A DNA stretch of 64,000 nt from Aeromicrobium sp. Root236. GTDB lineage: Bacteria > Actinomycetota > Actinomycetes > Propionibacteriales > Nocardioidaceae. Shown here one piece after another: positions 1-7,686 of the stretch. Positions within the stretch are counted from its first letter, which is position 1, and each line of letters opens with the position of its first letter. The notes under the pieces are model-generated. The model was given only the letters and a program-made list of their open reading frames with translations. It did not search any database and was not told where the DNA came from. Both the position numbers and the translations under genes were made by a program. The stretch spans positions 3,327,908 through 3,391,907 of the forward strand of contig NZ_LMIS01000001.1 in the NCBI RefSeq assembly GCF_001428805.1, written 5' to 3'.

Positions 1-1
1 C

Positions 2-1417
2 CTGCCGTACCTCGCACATGCGCCGAGCCCGGACGAAGCGGGCTTCCTGATGGTCGGCAAGCAGTGGAGCGGCGCCGGTTCGTCCCTGTACGGCAACCTC
101 TGGGTCGACCGGCCGCCGCTGCTCATCACGATCTTCCGGCTCGCTGACCGGTTGGGAGGGCTCACGGCGCTGCGCCTGTTCGGCTGCGTCGCGGTCGTCC
201 TCGTGGTGCTCGGCTCGGCAGGCGTTGCCGCGATGGTCGGCGGCCGGCCGGCCGCGCGGTGGGCCGCGGTCGCGGCGGCCGGCCTGTGCGTCAGTCCTCT
301 GCTGGGCGGCTACGAGGTCAACGGCGAGCTGCTCGCCGCACCCCTGACGCTCGGCGGGATGGCCGGCGTGATCCTCGCCGTACGCTCGACAGAGCGCCGG
401 GCCATCGTGTTGGCCGCCGGGGCCGCCGGTGCGTGCGCCATGGCGTCGCTGCTGGTCAAGCAGAACCTCGCGGACGCCGCGGTCTTCGGCCTCGCCGCGT
501 TCGCGCTGTCGGGTCGGCACTTCTGGCTCCGGACGCGGGGCGCCCTGACCGGCGCGTTCGCCACGGCGGCGGTCGTTGCCGTGTGGACCGTCTGGCACGG
601 CACGTCGCTGACCGGCGTCTTCGACGCGATGTATCCCTTCCGCGTCCACGCCGACCAGGTCCAGGCGGCGGGCGGCAGCCAGCACTCGATCAGCCGCCTC
701 ACGAGCCTTGCGGTCGCGTTCGTCGTCAGCGGGTTGGGCCTGCTGCTGCTCGGCGTGCTGCGCGACGAGGTGCTCCACCGGCGGCGCGACCCGCTGTGGT
801 CCGCGCTCGTCGCCATGACCGGGTTCGCCGTGCTGTCGGTGCTGCTCGGCGGCAACTACTGGCACCACTACATGGTCGAGCTGGTCGTGCCGTTGTCGGT
901 GGCGGCGGGGGTGCTGGCGGCCCGTCGGGACCTCGCAGCCAGGAGCGTGATCGCGTACGTGGCGGTGGCCGGTTGTCTCTGCTGGGCGCTCAGCGTGACC
1001 ATGTCGCAGGGCAGCACGGGTCGCAGCGTGGGCCAGGCCGTGGCGGCGTCAGCGCAGCCCGGCGACACCATCGTCACGGTGTGGGGCCACGCGAACGTCA
1101 CGTACGCCTCGGGGCTCTCCTCGCCGTACGCGCAGCTGTGGAGCCTGCCGGTCAAGACGCTCGACCCGCAGCTCACGGGCCTCGACGAGGTGCTGACCGG
1201 TCCCACGGCGCCGACCTGGGTCGTCGTGTGGAGACACGTGCCGTCGTGGGGCCTCGACACCGCCCGGACGAGCACGATCCTGGCGCATGACTACCGGCGT
1301 ACCGGTACGGTCTGCGGCCGCACGGTCTATCTCCGTGCGGGCGTCGATCGACCCGCGCCCACCGTGGTCGGCGACTGTCATGCGTCGCCGACGCTGCTGA
1401 AGGAGGTCATGCCGTGA
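2..1417 (+). CDS. Membrane glycosyltransferase, GT39/ArnT-like (5' end outside window)
   Basis: The frame is open to the left edge, so the true start is upstream. The first visible residues hold an acidic Asp-Glu pair (SPDEAGF) followed about 25 residues later by WVDRPPLL, the pattern seen after the first transmembrane helix of GT-C/GT39 enzymes that transfer sugars from polyprenyl-phosphate carriers. Many hydrophobic segments follow, then a soluble C-terminal part of about 120 residues. The stop overlaps the next start as GTGA, and the next gene is a GtrA-family protein often paired with such transferases. The sugar and acceptor cannot be read from sequence. Family call is good, substrate unknown. 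Confidence 0.75.
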   Translation: MPYLAHAPSPDEAGFLMVGKQWSGAGSSLYGNLWVDRPPLLITIFRLADRLGGLTALRLFGCVAVVLVVLGSAGVAAMVGGRPAARWAAVAAAGLCVSPLLGGYEVNGELLAAPLTLGGMAGVILAVRSTERRAIVLAAGAAGACAMASLLVKQNLADAAVFGLAAFALSGRHFWLRTRGALTGAFATAAVVAVWTVWHGTSLTGVFDAMYPFRVHADQVQAAGGSQHSISRLTSLAVAFVVSGLGLLLLGVLRDEVLHRRRDPLWSALVAMTGFAVLSVLLGGNYWHHYMVELVVPLSVAAGVLAARRDLAARSVIAYVAVAGCLCWALSVTMSQGSTGRSVGQAVAASAQPGDTIVTVWGHANVTYASGLSSPYAQLWSLPVKTLDPQLTGLDEVLTGPTAPTWVVVWRHVPSWGLDTARTSTILAHDYRRTGTVCGRTVYLRAGVDRPAPTVVGDCHASPTLLKEVMP

Positions 1418-1869
1418 TCTCGCGACGACTGACGCCCGAAGTCGTCAGCTTCCTCGCCGTCGGCGGTGCGGGCTACGTCGTGGACGTCAGCGCGTTCAAC
1501 TACCTGCGCACCCTTCCTGTGCTCGGCTCGGTCGACCCGTCCGTCGCGAAGTGCCTCGCCGTCGCGCTGGCGATGGTCGTCACGTACGTCGGCAACCGGG
1601 CGGTCACCTGGCGCGGCGAGAGCTCGAGCGGCCGGCGGCGCGAGGTGGCGCTGTTCGTGCTGTTCAACGTCATCGGTCTGGGCTTCTCGGTGCTGACCCT
1701 CGCGGTGTCGCACGACCTGCTGGGACTCACGAGCCGGCTCGCCGACAACGTCTCGGCCAACGTCGTCGGGCTGGCCCTGGGCACGGCATTCCGCTTCTGG
1801 TCCTACCGGAGATTCGTCTTCCGCGCCGCTGTGTCCGCACGGGAAGCAACGCCGTCCCACGCTGGTTGA
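1414..1869 (+). CDS. GtrA family membrane protein
   Basis: 151 residues with four predicted membrane segments. The N-terminal FLAVGGAGYVVDVSAF and the C-terminal FRFWSYRRFVF are typical of GtrA proteins, which are thought to help flip or present polyprenyl-linked sugars. The GTG start at 1414 overlaps the upstream stop by 4 nt and has AGGAGG at 1401, so translation is coupled to the glycosyltransferase. The pair probably glycosylates a cell-envelope polymer or lipid, which is inference from pairing. Confidence 0.85.
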   Translation: MISRRLTPEVVSFLAVGGAGYVVDVSAFNYLRTLPVLGSVDPSVAKCLAVALAMVVTYVGNRAVTWRGESSSGRRREVALFVLFNVIGLGFSVLTLAVSHDLLGLTSRLADNVSANVVGLALGTAFRFWSYRRFVFRAAVSAREATPSHAG

Positions 1870-1876
1870 ACCAGGT

Positions 1877-2848
1877 GTGAAGCTCTCGCTCCTGGACCGT
1901 TCCCGTACGCGGGCAGGCCGTCCCGAGGCTGAAGGGCTGACCGGCTCGATCGATCGTGGGATCAACGCGGAACGCCTGGGCTACGACCGGTTCTGGGTCG
2001 CCGAGCACCACGCCGTGCCGGGCATCGCCAGTGGTTCGCCTCCGGTGCTGCTGGCCGCGATCGGCGCCCGTACGAGCCGGATCAGGCTCGGTTCGGGCGG
2101 CGTCATGCTGCCGCACCACCAGCCACTCGTGGTCGCCGAGCAGTTCCTGATGCTCGAGGCGATGTACCCCGGCCGCATCGACCTCGGGCTCGGCCGCTCG
2201 TTGGGCTTCACCGCGCCCGTACGCGAGGCACTGCGCGATCACGGACCCGACACGTTCGAGGACGACCTGCGCGCCCTGCGGGCCTACCTCGACGGCCAGG
2301 CCGCCGTGACCGCACGACCCCGGACGGCCGGCCGGGTGCCGATGTACGTCCTCGCGACCGGCCGGGGCACCGTCATCGCCGCGCGCCTCGGGCTGCCGGC
2401 CGTCATCGGCGGCCCGATCCTCGCCGAGCCACGGCTCGACGAGGTGCTCCAGGCGTACCGCAGGGACTTCCGGCCGAGCCACGGGGTCGAGCGGCCGTAT
2501 GTCGTGGTGTCGCTCGACGTGACCGTCGCCGACGACGACGCGACGGCACGTGAGCTCGCGCTGCCCGAGGCGTGGGCGATGGCGCGGTCTCGGCAGACGG
2601 GGGAGTTCCCTCCACTCGCGTCGGTCGACGACATCCGCCGCCAGACGTGGACGACCCAGGTGCGGGACCGGGTCGAAGCCTCGCTCGACCGGGCGGTCGC
2701 GGGTAGCCCGCAGACCGTCCGTCGTTCGCTCGAGCAGCTCGTGGAACGCACCGGCGCCGACGAGCTCCTCGCGTCCACCTCGACGTACGACCGCGAGGCG
2801 CTGTTAGCCTCCGACCAAGGTCTGCGCGACCTCGTGACAACTGTCTGA
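1877..2848 (+). CDS. LLM-class flavin-dependent monooxygenase (MsnO8-like)
   Basis: 323 residues with a bacterial luciferase-like TIM barrel. Recognisable blocks are the N-terminal LSLLDRS, the RFWVAEHH block near residue 40, and RIRLGSGGVMLPHHQPL followed by EQFLMLEAMYPGRIDLGLGR, the conserved barrel core of the MsnO8 subgroup. These enzymes use FMNH2 supplied by a partner reductase to oxidise an organic substrate, which is unknown here. The GTG start lies 7 nt after the GtrA stop, so it may be cotranscribed, although no functional link is evident. Confidence 0.85.
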   Translation: MKLSLLDRSRTRAGRPEAEGLTGSIDRGINAERLGYDRFWVAEHHAVPGIASGSPPVLLAAIGARTSRIRLGSGGVMLPHHQPLVVAEQFLMLEAMYPGRIDLGLGRSLGFTAPVREALRDHGPDTFEDDLRALRAYLDGQAAVTARPRTAGRVPMYVLATGRGTVIAARLGLPAVIGGPILAEPRLDEVLQAYRRDFRPSHGVERPYVVVSLDVTVADDDATARELALPEAWAMARSRQTGEFPPLASVDDIRRQTWTTQVRDRVEASLDRAVAGSPQTVRRSLEQLVERTGADELLASTSTYDREALLASDQGLRDLVTTV

Positions 2849-2905
2849 CCTTCGTGTTCTGCTGGGCTGATCGGGGGTCAGGCAGGCCCAACACGAGGAG
2901 GCAAC

Positions 2906-3325
2906 ATGGCGACGAAGCTCAACCCTTATCTCAGCTTTCGCGACACGGCGACCGAGGCGATGGACTTCTACCAGTCCGTGCTCGGCGGCGAGCTGACCCG
3001 CAGCACGTTCGGCGAGAGCCACATGGATGTGGAACCGGCCGAGGCCGACAAGGTCATGCACTCGCAGCTCGAGACGCCCGGTGGCCTGACCCTGATGGCC
3101 GCCGACACCCCCGCGGGCATGGACTACAACCCCGGGACCAACGTCGCGGTGTCGCTGAGCGGCGAGGACGAGACCGAGCTGCGCGGCTGGTTCGAGGGAC
3201 TGTCGGCGGGCGGCACCGTGACGGTGCCGATGGAGAGGGCGCCGTGGGGTGACACGTTCGGCATGTTCACGGACAAGTTCGGGATCAGCTGGATGGTCAA
3301 CGCGGTGGGCAGCCAGAACGCCTAG
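2906..3325 (+). CDS. VOC/PhnB-like glyoxalase-fold protein
   Basis: 139 residues. The start LNPYLSFRDTATEAMDFYQS, the GG(E)LTRSTFGES strand and the C-terminal WGDTFGMFTDKFGISWMVN are the hallmarks of the PhnB-like branch of the vicinal oxygen chelate fold (3-demethylubiquinone methyltransferase-like domain). AGGAGG lies upstream at about 2896. Members are small cytoplasmic dimers whose reactions are mostly unknown, so only the fold is asserted. The 3' end overlaps the convergent oxidoreductase gene by 4 nt. Confidence 0.85.
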   Translation: MATKLNPYLSFRDTATEAMDFYQSVLGGELTRSTFGESHMDVEPAEADKVMHSQLETPGGLTLMAADTPAGMDYNPGTNVAVSLSGEDETELRGWFEGLSAGGTVTVPMERAPWGDTFGMFTDKFGISWMVNAVGSQNA

Positions 3326-4698
3326 GAGTCGAAGCCCAGTCCGAAGCGGTCGAGCAGGCGGAGCCAGAGGTTTCGTCGGCCGGTGCGGTCCGCGCGCTTG
3401 AGCGACCACGTCGTGATCTGGATGCCGAGCCACGCGAACGGCTCCGGCGGGAACGGCAGCGGCTTCGTGCGGACCATCTTCAGCCGGGTCCGCTCGGTCT
3501 CCTCGCCCGACAGCAGGTCGAGCATGACGTTGGCACCGAACCGCGACGCGCCGACGCCTAGCCCGGTGTAGCCCGTCGCGTACGCCACGGTGCCGTGAAA
3601 GGCGGTCCCGAAGAACGCGCAGAACCGTGTGCACGTGTCGATCACGCCGCCCCAGTGGTGGGAGAAACGTAGGCCCTCGAGCTGCGGGAACGTGTCGAAG
3701 AAGTTGGCCGCCAAAGCTGCGTACGTCTTGGGGCGGTGGTCGTACTTCGGCCCGGTGCTGCGACCGAAGTGGTAGATCGCGTCGTAGCCGCCCCACAGGA
3801 TCCGGTTGTCGGCAGTGAGTCGGTAGTAGTGGAACTGGTTGCCCGAGTCCGACAGCCCCTGCCGGTTGCGCCAGCCGATCGACTCGAGCTGCTCGTCGGT
3901 GAGCGGCTCGGTCATCAGCACGTAGTCGTAGACCGGGACGGTGTGGAAGCGCAGCCGTCTGAGCAGGGGCGGCGCGGCATTCGTCGCAAGTGCCACCCGG
4001 TCGGCGGTGATCCCACCGCGCTCGGTGACCAACGCGATCCGCGGCCCGTACATCTTGAGGTCGGTCACTGGCGTGTGCTCGAGGATCACGACGCCGGCGG
4101 CCTCAGCCGCGGCGGCGAGGCCCCACGCCAGGCGGGCCGGGTCGAGCATCGCGGTGCCTTCGCGGTCCCACGTGCCGCCGAGGTACGTCGGCGAGTCCAC
4201 CTCGCGTCGCAGGGCCGCGGCGTCGAGGAAGTCAGGGGCCGAGGAGTCGTACTCGGCGAGCTCGTGCGGCCGGGTCGCCACCGCGATCTCGCCGGTGCGC
4301 CGGAAGTCGCAGTCGATGCCGTAGCGCTCGATCGTCGCGGCGATCTCGTCGAGGTTCTCGAGGCCGAGCCGGTGCAGCTGGTCGTACTCGTCCGGCCAGC
4401 GATCGCGCCCGTTTGCCTCGCCATGCGTGAGGCTCGCGGAGCAGAATCCGCCGTTGCGCCCGGTGGCCTCGCCGGCGATGCGGCCGGCCTCGATCAGCAC
4501 GACCTCGCGTGCGGGATCGCGCTCCTTGGCCATCAGCGCGGTCCACAGCCCGGTGAACCCGCCGCCCACGATCGCGAGGTCGGTGTTGAGGCTGCCGTCG
4601 AGCGCGGCCCGTGCCGGTGGCCGGTCGGGGGTGTCGAGCCAGTAGGGGACGGGTGCGGCGTCGGACCAGCTGGTCCGACGGTCCTGGGGTGCGGTCAC
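3322..4698 (-). CDS. FAD-dependent oxidoreductase, DAO / gamma-glutamylputrescine oxidase-like
   Basis: 458 residues. After about 38 residues comes a Rossmann dinucleotide-binding motif (AIVGGGFTGLWTA) ending with the acidic residue in VVLIEAG, then NGGFCSASLTHGE, which resembles the flavin-contacting region of PuuB-type enzymes. The C-terminal YATGYTGLGVGASRFG is the second FAD-binding block of the D-amino-acid oxidase superfamily. It probably oxidises an amine or amino acid, releasing aldehyde or ketone, ammonia and H2O2. GTG start. It stands alone, without puuACD neighbours, so the substrate is open. Confidence 0.85.
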   Translation of the reverse strand: MTAPQDRRTSWSDAAPVPYWLDTPDRPPARAALDGSLNTDLAIVGGGFTGLWTALMAKERDPAREVVLIEAGRIAGEATGRNGGFCSASLTHGEANGRDRWPDEYDQLHRLGLENLDEIAATIERYGIDCDFRRTGEIAVATRPHELAEYDSSAPDFLDAAALRREVDSPTYLGGTWDREGTAMLDPARLAWGLAAAAEAAGVVILEHTPVTDLKMYGPRIALVTERGGITADRVALATNAAPPLLRRLRFHTVPVYDYVLMTEPLTDEQLESIGWRNRQGLSDSGNQFHYYRLTADNRILWGGYDAIYHFGRSTGPKYDHRPKTYAALAANFFDTFPQLEGLRFSHHWGGVIDTCTRFCAFFGTAFHGTVAYATGYTGLGVGASRFGANVMLDLLSGEETERTRLKMVRTKPLPFPPEPFAWLGIQITTWSLKRADRTGRRNLWLRLLDRFGLGFDS

Positions 4699-4756
4699 GC
4701 CGTCATCCTGTCAGCAGCAGGGGTGAAGTGTCCGCGCCGAGGCGTACGTTCTGGGC

Positions 4757-5101
4757 ATGATCACGGTCGAGGACGTGCGACGGGTCGCGCTCACGCTGCC
4801 GCGGGCGTACGAGGTGCTGGTGCGTGACCGCATCAAGTTCCGCGTCGGCAGCCTCGTCTTCGTCGCGTTCTCGCGCGACGAGACCCTGATGGGTTTCGGC
4901 TTCCCCCGCGAGGAGCGCGAGCACCTCGTCTCGTCGAGGCCCGAGACGTTCCAGCTGCCGTCACCGGGCGACATGCGATATCAGTGGGTCGTCGCCGACA
5001 TGGCCGCGCTGGATCCCGACGAAATGGAGGAGCTCGTGATCGACGCCTGGCGCATGTGCGTGCCCAAGGGTGTCGCGCGAAAGTTCCTCGACGGGATCTA
5101 G
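4757..5101 (+). CDS. MmcQ/YjbR family protein
   Basis: 114 residues matching the single-domain YjbR fold: VEDVRRVALTLPRAYE at the start, FRVGSLVFVAFSRDE in the middle and ELVIDAWRMCVPKGVARKF at the end. The family has a CyaY-like fold and is often called DNA-binding, though its role is poorly known. A TACGTT box at 4745-4750 ends 6 nt before the ATG, suggesting a leaderless transcript. The last 4 nt overlap the convergent DUF4349 gene. Confidence 0.85.
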   Translation: MITVEDVRRVALTLPRAYEVLVRDRIKFRVGSLVFVAFSRDETLMGFGFPREEREHLVSSRPETFQLPSPGDMRYQWVVADMAALDPDEMEELVIDAWRMCVPKGVARKFLDGI

Positions 5102-6096
5102 TTCCAGCCGCGGCGACGCGCGACGAGCCGGTAGGCGCCGTACAGCAGGATCACGATCGCCAGCCAGGGCAGCAGCACGCCGGCGACCTCGACGACGTTG
5201 TTGACCGTCGACACCAGGGCGTTCCAGCCGTCGGTCAGTCCGCCCTTGAACCCGCCGGGCTCGACCGAGTCGGCCTTGGCCTTCTGCGACAGGTCGATCG
5301 ACAGCGTCGAGAGGGACACCTGGTCCTTCATCTGCTTGCGCTGCGCCTCGAGGCTCTCGAGCTGCTCCTGTCGCTGGGTCAGCGCGTTCTCGGCCTTGAT
5401 CAGCTCGCCACTCGTGTCGGCCTTCGCCATGATCCGCTCGAGCCGGTTGATCGACAGCTGCAGCGCCTCGATGCGGGCGTCGAGGTCCTTGGCCTGGGCG
5501 GTCACGTCGTCGTTCTGCAACGAGACGTTGGTGACCTTGCCGTACGTCTCGAGGCGCTTGATCGTCGCGGTCACCTTGGTGCTGGGCACCCGCACCGTGA
5601 CGAACGCCGACGCGTCGTCGCCGTCGCCGTGCTCGGTGCGGCTGTCGACCCGGCCGCCGATCGTCTCGGCGTACGCACTGATCTTCTGGGCGACCGCGCG
5701 CGGGTTCTTGACCCGCACGTTGATCTCGCCGGTCGTGATGACCTCGCGGTCGTCGTCGGGGGCGGCTGCCTTGTCCTGCGTGGCGGTGGAACCGGCCGCG
5801 CTGTCGTCGCCGGCTGTGGTGCTCAGGGCGTTGTCCCTGGAGGCGTACGGCTTGCCGGTCTCGGCCTTCTGGGCGCTGCCGCCGCCGGCCGCGTCGCTCC
5901 CGTCACCGGCATCGCTGCCGTTGCTGAGTGCGCCGATGCCGACCGAGCCGAAGCCGACCACGACGACGCTGGCCGCGGCCAGCCCGATCGTCATACGGGC
6001 CCGGTGGCCCCGCTTGGCGATGTCCTGGTCGACGACGTGCATGACGGTCGAGCGCATCTTCGCGATGCGGTCGTCGTCGAGCGTGGGGGTGGTCAT
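5098..6096 (-). CDS. DUF4349 membrane protein, putative anti-sigma partner
   Basis: 332 residues: a short cytoplasmic N-terminus (about 35 residues), a transmembrane helix at about 37-57, an Ala/Ser/Asp-rich linker, a DUF4349 domain starting at EVITTGEINVRVKNP, a long coiled coil (about residues 195-255, rich in Leu, Glu and Gln), and a C-terminal helix before RRRGWN. The ATG at 6096 overlaps the sigma-factor stop as ATGA. A longer open frame upstream lies inside the sigma gene and is rejected. Topology and coupling suggest control of the sigma factor through the N-terminal tail, but no zinc-finger anti-sigma motif is present, so that role is inferred. Confidence 0.8.
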   Translation of the reverse strand: MTTPTLDDDRIAKMRSTVMHVVDQDIAKRGHRARMTIGLAAASVVVVGFGSVGIGALSNGSDAGDGSDAAGGGSAQKAETGKPYASRDNALSTTAGDDSAAGSTATQDKAAAPDDDREVITTGEINVRVKNPRAVAQKISAYAETIGGRVDSRTEHGDGDDASAFVTVRVPSTKVTATIKRLETYGKVTNVSLQNDDVTAQAKDLDARIEALQLSINRLERIMAKADTSGELIKAENALTQRQEQLESLEAQRKQMKDQVSLSTLSIDLSQKAKADSVEPGGFKGGLTDGWNALVSTVNNVVEVAGVLLPWLAIVILLYGAYRLVARRRGWN

Positions 6097-6662
6097 GATG
6101 TCTCCCTCATGGAACGGAGGTCGGCGCGAAGCCTGGTGCGGAGTCGTGAGACGCGGTTGCGTACGGCGGCGTGGCTGACCCCGAGCTCGCGGGCCGCCGA
6201 CTCGTACGTGTCGTCGCCGGCGACGCACATCTCGTAGAGCCTTTGGTCGGTCGGCGACAGTGCGGCGACGGCTTTCTCGATCTCGCCGCGTATCTGCCCG
6301 GCGACGACCTCGTCCTCGACCGAGGCGTCGTCCGGCAGGTCGGCGTTGAGCTGGATGCTGCGCGTCTTGACCTTCTGCGAGCGGCGTCGCGCGTTGAGGG
6401 CCGTGAAGCGGGCGGTGACCAGCAGCCACGGCAGCACCGAGTCGTCCACGACCGTGATGCGCCGGATCTTGTCCCACGTCGTGATGAACACGTCCTGGGT
6501 GACGTCCTCGGCCTCGCGCTGGTCCCGCACCACGGCGTACGCCTGCCAGTAGACCGGCCGCACGTGCCGGTCGTACAGCTGGCCGAACGCGGCCCGGTCG
6601 CCGGCGGCGGCGCGCGCCAACAGCTCCCGGTCCCCTTCAGCGGTGGTCGTCGGTGATGTCAC
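6093..6662 (-). CDS. ECF RNA polymerase sigma factor (sigma-70 family)
   Basis: 189 residues. Region 2 is at about 18-85 (AFGQLYDRHVRPVYWQAY, then EAEDVTQDVFITTW, the -10-recognition region). Region 4 is at about 130-185, with SPTDQRLYEMCVAGDDTYES and the helix-turn-helix ARELGVSHAAVRNRVSRLR. The GTG at 6662 gives the normal length for the family. It is followed with a 4-nt overlap by the DUF4349 membrane protein, so the two form an operon. Length and domain content fit an extracytoplasmic-function sigma factor. The signal and regulon are unknown. Confidence 0.92.
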   Translation of the reverse strand: MTSPTTTAEGDRELLARAAAGDRAAFGQLYDRHVRPVYWQAYAVVRDQREAEDVTQDVFITTWDKIRRITVVDDSVLPWLLVTARFTALNARRRSQKVKTRSIQLNADLPDDASVEDEVVAGQIRGEIEKAVAALSPTDQRLYEMCVAGDDTYESAARELGVSHAAVRNRVSRLRTRLRADLRSMRETS

Positions 6663-6807
6663 CCGGCGCTCCGATCTCTGCGGTGTGCGGACGTCTCTAC
6701 CCACAGATGTCCGGACGTGCCACACCGTCTCATGTCCGGAGCAACTTTTCCGCAGGTCACCGCATCGGGGTTCCGCCTCGTACGATGGTGCAGCAGGGAG
6801 GTCACCG

Positions 6808-7338
6808 ATGAAGCGCATTCTCGCGGCACTCGTCGCCGCGGCGACGGCCGTGCTCGTGGTGACCCTGCTGTCGTCGGGGTCCGAGTCGCCGGCTCCCGCT
6901 CGCGCGCCCGGGTCGACCGCCCTGCAGAACGCGACCCTCGACCAGGTCGTCGTGCCGGCGGACCCACCCAAGGCGAAGTACGTCCGGACGATCTTCGCGA
7001 CGTCGAGCCTCAAGCGGTCGGAGTTCATGCTCGACATCTGCAAGGGGCCGATCGCCATCTTCGTGGGCGAGCACCGGCCGCGCCTCATCGCCGAGCACGA
7101 CTACTGCGGCGGCCTCGAGTGGATGCCCAAGCTCGGCAAGGGCGACGCGATCAAGCTCTCCGGCGACGGCGTGCAGGACGGCACCTACGTCGTGACGTCG
7201 ATCGGGCACGTCCCTCGCAACGAGGCCAAGGTGCGCGACCTGCCCGACACCGACATCGTGCTGCAGACCTGCGTCAGCCAGAACACGATGGTCCTCGTCG
7301 GCATGGACCTGTTCGACCCCCTCGCCGTCACCAGCTGA
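6808..7338 (+). CDS. Exported protein with sortase-like features
   Basis: 176 residues with an uncleaved-type signal or anchor at about 5-24. The C-terminal part resembles the sortase beta barrel: a His in IAEHDYCGG, a GDAIKLSG turn, a YVVTSIGHV strand and, near residue 151, DIVLQTCVSQ, which resembles the sortase strand that ends in the catalytic Cys. The usual catalytic Arg one strand later is not evident. It starts 145 nt from the divergent sigma-factor gene, with TACGAT at 6781-6786 as a possible -10 box and GGGAGG as ribosome-binding site. It could be a class E/F-type sortase relative or an inactive homologue. Confidence 0.5.
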   Translation: MKRILAALVAAATAVLVVTLLSSGSESPAPARAPGSTALQNATLDQVVVPADPPKAKYVRTIFATSSLKRSEFMLDICKGPIAIFVGEHRPRLIAEHDYCGGLEWMPKLGKGDAIKLSGDGVQDGTYVVTSIGHVPRNEAKVRDLPDTDIVLQTCVSQNTMVLVGMDLFDPLAVTS

Positions 7339-7344
7339 CACGGC

Positions 7345-7365
7345 ATTCGCGGCTTTTTCGCGAAT
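7345..7365 (+). terminator. Short hairpin after the sortase-like gene
   Basis: A perfect 7-bp inverted repeat, ATTCGCG / CGCGAAT, encloses a T-rich loop of 7 nt just 6 nt past the stop codon. It probably ends transcription before the Tad locus. There is no T-tract after the stem. Confidence 0.5.
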
Positions 7366-7444
7366 TCACACGCGACAACACGTCACGGGTCTACTGTCAG
7401 CGCCAGGGAGAGCCGTGGGAGCGGCTTGTTTGAGGGAGCGAACA

Positions 7445-7543
7445 ATGAACGATGTCTTCACGGCACGGTCCAGGCCCGCGTTGCGCGAGGCCATGCAGAC
7501 CTACGCACGCGTGCGTAGCCGAAGGCGCTTCACGTACAGCTGA
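7445..7543 (+). CDS. Possible 32-residue basic peptide before the Tad locus
   Basis: ATG with a good ribosome-binding site (GAGGGAGCGA ending 4 nt upstream) opens a 32-codon frame rich in Arg, ending in RRRFTYS and TGA. It lies in the otherwise gene-free 348-base stretch 7339-7686. That stretch also holds the hairpin at 7345-7365 and a possible -10 box TACTGT at 7392-7397, and the 143 bases after the ORF show nothing clear. No family is recognised. It may be a small protein or a leader peptide for the pilus genes. Confidence 0.35.
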   Translation: MNDVFTARSRPALREAMQTYARVRSRRRFTYS

Positions 7544-7686
7544 CATGGCGCACGGGCCCGGCCATCAATTTCGGGTGATTGCCGTGTCTAGCTGAGGCGG
7601 TCCCAGCGGACCGTTCGTGAACGTTCACTCATTGCGTTGAAGCCAGGGGAGCGGCTGCTCGCAATGCCATGGGGAGGGAGACCCAT

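Noticed and set aside
6097..6477. N-terminal extension of the DUF4349 protein
   Set aside because: It lies within the sigma-factor gene and encodes Arg-rich shadow sequence; the ATG at 6096 gives the coupled start.
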